Shown here: positions 53,758-57,845 of the stretch, piece by piece | Position numbering within the stretch: the first letter of the stretch is position 1 | Layout of the letters: each line of letters starts with the position of its first letter | DNA from: Deltaproteobacteria bacterium | Lineage (GTDB): Bacteria; Desulfobacterota; GWC2-55-46; JAJCZF01 | Direction: 5' to 3' | NCBI GenBank assembly: GCA_029262535.1 | Contig: JAJCZF010000015.1 | Span: 1 to 57,845, forward strand | Length of the DNA stretch: 57,845 nt | The notes under the pieces: generated by a model | Told to the model about the DNA's origin: nothing | What the model saw: only the letters and a program-made list of their open reading frames with translations | Databases searched by the model: none | Position numbers and translations under genes: made by a program

Positions 53758-53825
53758 CCGCACAGTGTGCGGGGCCGGTTTTCGCGCGGGAAATTAAGGG
53801 AGCCGGAAGTCTTCCTCTCAGCGAA
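53758..53825 (+). repeat. Two-stem intergenic element, copy R7
   Basis: A 68-nt unit. The head CCGCAC pairs with GTGCGG around AGT (53758-53772), followed by GGCCGGTTTTCGCG. The outer stem is TTCGC (53781-53785) with GCGAA (53821-53825), and an inner GGAAG/CTTCC hairpin is present. The head and GGGGCC tail match R2. The R6-R7 spacer shares CGGGTAG and TGATAGTT with the R1-R2 spacer. Confidence 0.68.
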
Positions 53826-53947
53826 GAGTTTTTTTAGATCTGTTGTTTTAAAAGGAGATTATGCGCTAAACCGGAGGACGCCCGGTCTGGCGATCTGAAG
53901 TTTTTTGAGAGAACAAAATTATGATAGAACGATCACAAGGAGGCAAC
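53826..53947 (+). promoter_or_regulatory. Leader of hpf with a minimal ORF and a hairpin
   Basis: A strong ribosome-binding site AAAAGGAG at about 53850-53857 precedes ATG CGC TAA (53861-53869), a two-codon ORF. ACCGG and CCGGT then form a short hairpin (about 53869-53886), followed by the true hpf start with AAGGAGG. This could be a small translated leader, or an unused ribosome-binding site left by rearrangement. Confidence 0.35.
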
Positions 53948-54481
53948 ATGCAAGTAACAGTAACGTTTAAGCACATGGAATCAACCGAACCGCTCAAGGA
54001 CTATGCCAGTGATAAATCGGCGCGCCTTGCGAAATATCTCGCCAGCCCCATTGAGGTTCACTGGTTCCTCTCGGTCGAGAAGATCAGGCATATAGCCGAA
54101 GCAACGGTAGCGGCAAACGGCGTCAGGATCAAGGCCAAGGAAGAGAGTTCTGATATGTACGCGGCCATCGATACGGCCATGGACAAGCTCGAAAAGCAGG
54201 TCAGAAAGCATAAGGAAAAGATCAAGGACCACCATAAGACCGAAACCGCCCCGACCGCGACGATTGAAGAGATCGAGGCCGTCTCCGATACCGGCGGCTC
54301 TTCCAGGGTGGTCGAGACCTCGAACTACTTTGTAAAACCCATGTCTGTTGAAGAGGCCCGTTTGCAGATGGATATCGCAGAGGATGATTTTCTCGTATTC
54401 ACGAACTCTAACAGCAATGACGTGAATGTTCTCTACAGGCGCGATGACGGCAATTACGGTCTTATAGAGGCTAACAGCTAA
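53948..54481 (+). CDS. hpf: Long-form ribosome hibernation promoting factor HPF
   Basis: Binds the 30S decoding region and drives 100S dimer formation when growth slows. The N-terminal YfiA-like domain is at about 1-100 (MQVTVTFKHMESTEPLKDYA). A linker follows, then the C-terminal dimerisation domain (about 120-175) with KPMSVEEARLQMDIAEDDF and RRDDGNYGLIEA. The extra C-terminal domain makes it the long form. I chose ATG 53948 after AAGGAGG. An ATG at 53921 would add nine residues that include this site. It lies downstream of rpoN as is common. Confidence 0.93.
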   Translation: MQVTVTFKHMESTEPLKDYASDKSARLAKYLASPIEVHWFLSVEKIRHIAEATVAANGVRIKAKEESSDMYAAIDTAMDKLEKQVRKHKEKIKDHHKTETAPTATIEEIEAVSDTGGSSRVVETSNYFVKPMSVEEARLQMDIAEDDFLVFTNSNSNDVNVLYRRDDGNYGLIEANS

Positions 54482-54519
54482 GGGGCGGGGTGTCCGCGTA
54501 ACTTCGTAAAGAAAATCAG

Positions 54520-54545
54520 CGCCGACCGGCCCGGTCCGTAAGGCG
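54520..54545 (+). other. Nested hairpin between hpf and ptsN
   Basis: The outer stem CGCC (54520-54523) pairs with GGCG (54542-54545). The inner stem GACCG (54524-54528) pairs with CGGTC (54532-54536) around GCC, and CGTAA is bulged. Only three T follow, so any termination would be weak. Processing or attenuation between hpf and ptsN is possible. Confidence 0.35.
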
Positions 54546-54599
54546 TTTCATGGGCCTGCGTTCGTTTGGGTATGGCCCTATTGGTTTGACGGGATTTTT

Positions 54600-55061
54600 A
54601 TGAGACTTGAAGAGGTACTTAAAGAGGATTATATTTTGCCTGACATTAAGGCAAGGGAAAAGCGTGATCTGCTTGAAGAGATGGTTGCAGGTCTCGTGGA
54701 AAAAGAAAACGAACTTAACAGGGATGAGCTGCTTGAGGTCCTTCTTGAAAGAGAGCAGCTCGGCTCCACCGGCATCGGGTACGGCGTCGCCATTCCGCAC
54801 GGAAAGGTTAGCGGCCTCGGTAATATACTCGTAACCTTCGGCAGGAGTAAAAGGGGCGTTGACTTTGAGGCCACGGACGAAAGGCCCGTGCACCTCTTCT
54901 TTATGATCTTCGCCCCGGAGGATTCTACGGCAGCACACCTTAAGGTCCTTTCCAGCATTTCCGGTATTCTCAAGGACGCCTCGTTTCGTAAGAGGCTCAT
55001 GAAGGCTTCGGATAGTGAAGATATATACAAGGCCATTATCGAGGCTGACAGGGATCGCTAG
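54600..55061 (+). CDS. ptsN: PTS nitrogen-type EIIA protein PtsN
   Basis: EIIA-Ntr is the regulatory end of the nitrogen PTS phosphorelay. The phospho-acceptor is His 67 in GYGVAIPHGKV. The PTS EIIA type-2 domain fills the whole 153 aa. It is not fused to a permease, so it is regulatory. It sits downstream of rpoN and hpf and upstream of hprK, the usual neighbourhood. The ribosome-binding site is weak (GACGGGATTTTT before ATG). Confidence 0.94.
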   Translation: MRLEEVLKEDYILPDIKAREKRDLLEEMVAGLVEKENELNRDELLEVLLEREQLGSTGIGYGVAIPHGKVSGLGNILVTFGRSKRGVDFEATDERPVHLFFMIFAPEDSTAAHLKVLSSISGILKDASFRKRLMKASDSEDIYKAIIEADRDR

Positions 55062-55115
55062 CTATCAGCTACTACCCGCGCCATTCTTCATGGGGCTTAA
55101 GAGGAGAAAAAGCAG

Positions 55116-56066
55116 ATGTCCGGCCTACGTTTAAAAGAGCTTTTGAAGAAAGGCCCCGCCGAAAAGATGCGCCTTGCGGTCGTTGCGGGGGTTGAGGGTC
55201 TAACGACGATCCTCACCAACCAGCGTATTCAAAAACCCGGCCTTCACCTGACCTCGTTGCTCGAAGAGCTTCACCCGGACAGGCTTCAGATATTCGGCGC
55301 GGCCGAGATAGGCTACTTGCAGAGCCTTAGCGCAAACAAGCTTTTAAGGTCGCTCAATATGATAGAGCGTACCCCGATCCCCGCAATTGTCATTACGCGA
55401 GGCGTAGAGCCGCCGGATTTTCTCATAGAACTTGCCGAGAGGAAGTCTATGCCGCTCTTTACCACGGAGCTTGATTCGTCTGTCCTGATAGAGATGCTGA
55501 CAGGCTTTCTGGATGAGAATCTCGCCCCCGAGGTCACCCTTCACGGCGTGCTCGTCGACGTTATGGGTATAGGCATCCTAATTATGGGCAAGAGCGGCAT
55601 TGGTAAGAGCGAATGCGCCCTCGACCTTATAAGCAGGGGTTACAGGCTTGTTGCCGACGATGCCGTTATAGTTAGAAAGAGGCTTCCAGCTTCTCTATTC
55701 GGCGTGGCTTCGGATATTATCAGCTACCATATGGAGGTGCGAGGCATAGGCATTGTAAATATCAAGGATATTTTCGGAATCACTGCCATAAGGAATAGAA
55801 AACAGATGGATATGGTCGTCGAGCTGACCGACTGGGACCCCGAGAGGGAGTACGAAAGGCTCGGTTACGAAGAGACCAATATGGAGATTCTCGGCGTAAA
55901 CCTGCCGTACCTGACCATTCCGGTCAGCCCCGGCAGGAGTGTTGCGACGATAGTCGAGGTCGCCGCCAGGACTAGAATACTTAAGATAATGGGTTACGAC
56001 TCTTCCAAGAGCTTTGATGATCACCTTAATAAGATTCTCAGGGAAAGGTCGGAAGACGCAGAGTGA
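55116..56066 (+). CDS. hprK: HPr kinase/phosphorylase HprK
   Basis: HprK phosphorylates HPr on its regulatory serine and can reverse this. The N-terminal domain (about 1-130) is followed by the kinase domain with the P-loop GKSGIGKSECALDLI (from residue 158) and the second family motif EVRGIGIVNIKDIFG. Aspartates follow in VADDAV. The length of 316 aa is standard. The expected substrate, HPr with its Ser in GKSIMG, is encoded at 57639. Its TGA overlaps the rapZ GTG. Confidence 0.95.
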   Translation: MSGLRLKELLKKGPAEKMRLAVVAGVEGLTTILTNQRIQKPGLHLTSLLEELHPDRLQIFGAAEIGYLQSLSANKLLRSLNMIERTPIPAIVITRGVEPPDFLIELAERKSMPLFTTELDSSVLIEMLTGFLDENLAPEVTLHGVLVDVMGIGILIMGKSGIGKSECALDLISRGYRLVADDAVIVRKRLPASLFGVASDIISYHMEVRGIGIVNIKDIFGITAIRNRKQMDMVVELTDWDPEREYERLGYEETNMEILGVNLPYLTIPVSPGRSVATIVEVAARTRILKIMGYDSSKSFDDHLNKILRERSEDAE

Positions 56067-56926
56067 AGAAGGTAAGGCTCGTAGTACTATCCGGGCCGTC
56101 AGGGGCCGGTAAGAGCACGGCGGTAAGGGTGCTTGATTATATTGGATTTTTTTGTGTTGATAACCTGCCGGTATCACTTCTGCCGAGCATGTTGGAACTT
56201 GCCGTCTCCTCGGGAGAGATCACGCGTGTAGCTGCGGTGATAGATGTCAGGGAAGGTTCCTTTTTAAAGGACTTTCCAAAGACATTCAAGGCGATCAAGG
56301 ATGCAGGGTACTCTTCGGAGCTTGTCTATTTCGAGGCCTCGGACGCCGCCCTGGTAAAGAGATTTAGCGAGACGCGGAGGCGTCATCCGCTTGCTCGCAC
56401 CGAGAGCCCTCTTGAGGGTATAGCCCTTGAACGCGAGGAGCTTGGCGAGGTAAAGGCCTTTTCGGATAAGGTCATAGACACCTCGGACTATAACGTACAC
56501 GAGCTTAAAGAATTTCTTCGCGAGAGCTTCACCGTGCCGGAGCGCGAAGATAAGATGACGGTAAATATAGTGAGCTTTGGTTACCGTCACGGCATTCCGG
56601 CCGATTGCGACATGCTCTTTGATGTCAGGTTTTTGCCCAACCCCTTCTTTGTCGAGGGCTTAAGAGCCCTTGACGGCAGGAGTGAAGAGATAAAGTCTTT
56701 TGTGCTTGAAAGGGAAGAGACCGGAGAGTTTCTGGAGAGGGTAGAGGGCTTTCTCTCTTACCTCATTCCCCTTTTCTGGAAAGAGGGGAAGTCCTATCTG
56801 ACGATAGGCATCGGGTGCACCGGGGGTAAACACCGTTCCGTAGCCATAGCCGAATACCTGATCGGGAGCCTTCATAGCGATAGCGGAACTCTTCGCATAA
56901 GGCACAGGGATATAGAGAAGAGATAG
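56063..56926 (+). CDS. rapZ: RNase adapter/nucleotide-binding protein RapZ (YvcJ family)
   Basis: In E. coli RapZ guides RNase E to GlmZ small RNA and so tunes glucosamine-6-phosphate synthesis. In other bacteria the role is less clear. The P-loop GPSGAGKST is at residues 11-19, and the C-terminal domain has GIGCTGGKHRSVAIAEYL. The length of 287 aa is typical. The start is GTG overlapping the hprK stop by 4 nt, so they are coupled. The hprK-rapZ pairing suggests PTS-linked control of envelope precursors. Confidence 0.94.
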   Translation: MKKVRLVVLSGPSGAGKSTAVRVLDYIGFFCVDNLPVSLLPSMLELAVSSGEITRVAAVIDVREGSFLKDFPKTFKAIKDAGYSSELVYFEASDAALVKRFSETRRRHPLARTESPLEGIALEREELGEVKAFSDKVIDTSDYNVHELKEFLRESFTVPEREDKMTVNIVSFGYRHGIPADCDMLFDVRFLPNPFFVEGLRALDGRSEEIKSFVLEREETGEFLERVEGFLSYLIPLFWKEGKSYLTIGIGCTGGKHRSVAIAEYLIGSLHSDSGTLRIRHRDIEKR

Positions 56927-57051
56927 AAAGAAGCCTGCTTCGGCAAGAATGCGAAGTTGAATAAATAAATAGGCGCGGGTAAGAGATTGTTGGATTTTCA
57001 GGAGCTTACTGCGTGAAGACAGGACCACACCAATGTGGAACGGGGGAATAA

Positions 57052-57456
57052 GTGGTAGGCGCAGTTATAGTAACGCATGGTTCGTTCGCGGCCGGTCTCG
57101 TGGATGCCGCCGAGAGTATAACCGGGGATACCGGTTTAATAAAGTTTATCGGGGTAAATCCGCAGGATTCGACCGATGAAATAAGGGAGAGGCTGGAACT
57201 CGACATTAAGAGTTCTAACGATGGGGACGGCGTGATAGTCTTTACCGATATGTTCGGCGGCACCCCTACCAATATTGCTCTAAGCTTTCTGGTTGAGGAC
57301 AATGTTGAAATACTTACAGGTGTGAACCTGCCGATCATATTAAAGTTCCTGACCGGCAGGAAAGAGCGTAAGCCTTCGGAACTGGTCAGGTATTTAAAGA
57401 AATACGGGGTCGATAGTATCGTCCCGGCAAGTGATATGTTAGGTAAGTCCGAGTAG
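57052..57456 (+). CDS. Mannose-family PTS EIIA domain protein
   Basis: A stand-alone EIIA of the mannose type. The phospho-acceptor is His 9 in GAVIVTHGSFA, and FTDMFGGTPTNIAL is the family core. The length of 134 aa is one domain, without IIB, IIC or IID. The start is GTG with GGGGG upstream, and a CCACA-CCAA-TGTGG hairpin (57025-57038) sits just before that site. In Deltaproteobacteria such EIIA proteins lie in the rapZ-HPr cluster and are thought to be regulatory. Confidence 0.9.
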   Translation: MVGAVIVTHGSFAAGLVDAAESITGDTGLIKFIGVNPQDSTDEIRERLELDIKSSNDGDGVIVFTDMFGGTPTNIALSFLVEDNVEILTGVNLPIILKFLTGRKERKPSELVRYLKKYGVDSIVPASDMLGKSE

Positions 57457-57566
57457 TTTAGCGGCCTGATTGAACATGGGAAAGGGCTTCTTTTCCAGCC
57501 TGTACTTTTTATATTTTTCACCCTGTGTTATAGTTGCATATTCTTACGATCCTCTTAAAGAGGCGG

Positions 57567-57626
57567 GTGAATAGGCCGTTTGCTTTTATTATCGTTATAG
57601 TTTTTATTATCGGCATAATAATTTAA
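57567..57626 (+). CDS. Possible 19-residue hydrophobic peptide
   Basis: A GTG-started frame encodes MNRPFAFIIVIVFIIGIII and ends in TAA, which overlaps the HPr ribosome-binding site. AAAGAGG lies three bases before the GTG. The peptide would be a single short membrane helix. It could be a chance product of AT-rich DNA. Translation to its stop could couple to ptsH. Confidence 0.2.
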   Translation: MNRPFAFIIVIVFIIGIII

Positions 57627-57638
57627 GGAGATTAAAAT

Positions 57639-57845
57639 ATGTCTGGCGGAGCATTTATCGAAAGGACATACACGGTTCAAAACAAGCTCGGGCTTCATGC
57701 CAGGGCCGCCTCTGCGCTCGTTAAGCTATCGGCCAAGTTCAAGTCCGATATCTTTATCAATAAGGGCGGGCAGGAAGTAAATGGAAAGTCTATAATGGGC
57801 ATCCTGATCCTTGCCGCCGCAAAGGGGACCGAGATAACCCTGAAA
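57639..57845 (+). CDS. ptsH: Phosphocarrier protein HPr (runs off the window)
   Basis: HPr passes phosphate from enzyme I to EIIA proteins. His 20 in NKLGLHARAASALVKL is the active-site histidine, and Ser 51 in NGKSIMGILILAA is the site expected for HprK. The first 69 codons are present; the usual length is about 88, so the end is missing. AAGGAG precedes the ATG. The gene for enzyme I (ptsI) would be expected next, outside the window. Confidence 0.94.
   Translation, partial: MSGGAFIERTYTVQNKLGLHARAASALVKLSAKFKSDIFINKGGQEVNGKSIMGILILAAAKGTEITLK

Noticed and set aside
57025..57038. Hairpin CCACA-CCAA-TGTGG before the EIIA gene as another copy of the two-stem element
   Set aside because: The head is similar, but there is no TTTCGCGG link and no body, and it sits before a gene, not after one.
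1..57845. CRISPR arrays, insertion sequences, prophage or toxin-antitoxin genes
   Set aside because: None seen. Almost all coding space is filled by conserved genes, and no regularly spaced direct repeats or transposase motifs are present.

Overview
The window is about 58 kb of densely packed chromosomal DNA from a diderm (LPS-making) bacterium. It carries housekeeping and envelope genes, with no phage, transposase, CRISPR array, rRNA or recognisable tRNA. Two gene orders resemble those I know from Deltaproteobacteria/Desulfobacterota such as Geobacter: pilMNOPQ-aroC-aroK-aroB-peptidase-accB-accC, and kdsC-lptC-lptA-lptB-rpoN-hpf-ptsN-hprK-rapZ-EIIA(Man)-HPr. I infer a lineage of or near that group. 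This is inference from synteny and protein style, not from a search.

Layout. (1) 1-549: a strong terminator of an unseen upstream gene, then an AT-rich leader with a candidate promoter. (2) 550-6290: the type IV pilus alignment complex and secretin pilMNOPQ, closed by a textbook terminator. (3) 6390-13157: chorismate synthesis (aroC, aroK, aroB), an M24 aminopeptidase, the biotin carboxyl carrier and biotin carboxylase of acetyl-CoA carboxylase, and an octanoyl/lipoyl transferase. (4) 13174-15938: a TPR plus double cyclic-nucleotide-binding protein, divergent from an exported cyclophilin. (5) 15939-28098: a long attenuator-like leader and the rimP-nusA-infB-ylxP-rbfA-nrnA-truB-rpsO-pnp transcription/translation cluster, then an M16 peptidase and an orphan response regulator. 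(6) 28202-32031, minus strand: a BamE-like lipoprotein, a GAF-GGDEF diguanylate cyclase, pabC and pabB. (7) 32143-33213: ispG. (8) 33477-44477: a complete type II secretion locus in the order G-H-I-J-K-L-M-C-D-E-F. (9) 44738-49600: a glcD/glcF-type oxidase pair and a GH57 glucanotransferase/amylase. (10) 49603-53651: kdsC, lptCAB and rpoN. (11) 53948 to the end: hpf, ptsN, hprK, rapZ, EIIA(Man) and the start of HPr, a regulatory phosphotransferase module with no sugar permease in view.

The genes fit a cell that builds LPS and exports it (kdsC, lptCAB), assembles two secretin machines (PilQ, GspD), and uses second messengers (GGDEF, cNMP domains) and a PTS phosphorelay. AroC/AroK/AroB make chorismate, which PabB/PabC divert to p-aminobenzoate.

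The most unusual signal is non-coding. A family of 65-68-nt elements, each a short perfect hairpin head followed by a T-rich, CGCG-bounded second stem, occurs seven times plus one fragment in this window. They lie at or near the stop codons of the cyclophilin, gspE, gspF and rpoN genes, mostly as tandem pairs 27-35 nt apart. I do not recognise this family. A second interesting region is the roughly 480-nt leader of rimP, with two intrinsic terminators and alternative hairpins around the ribosome-binding site.
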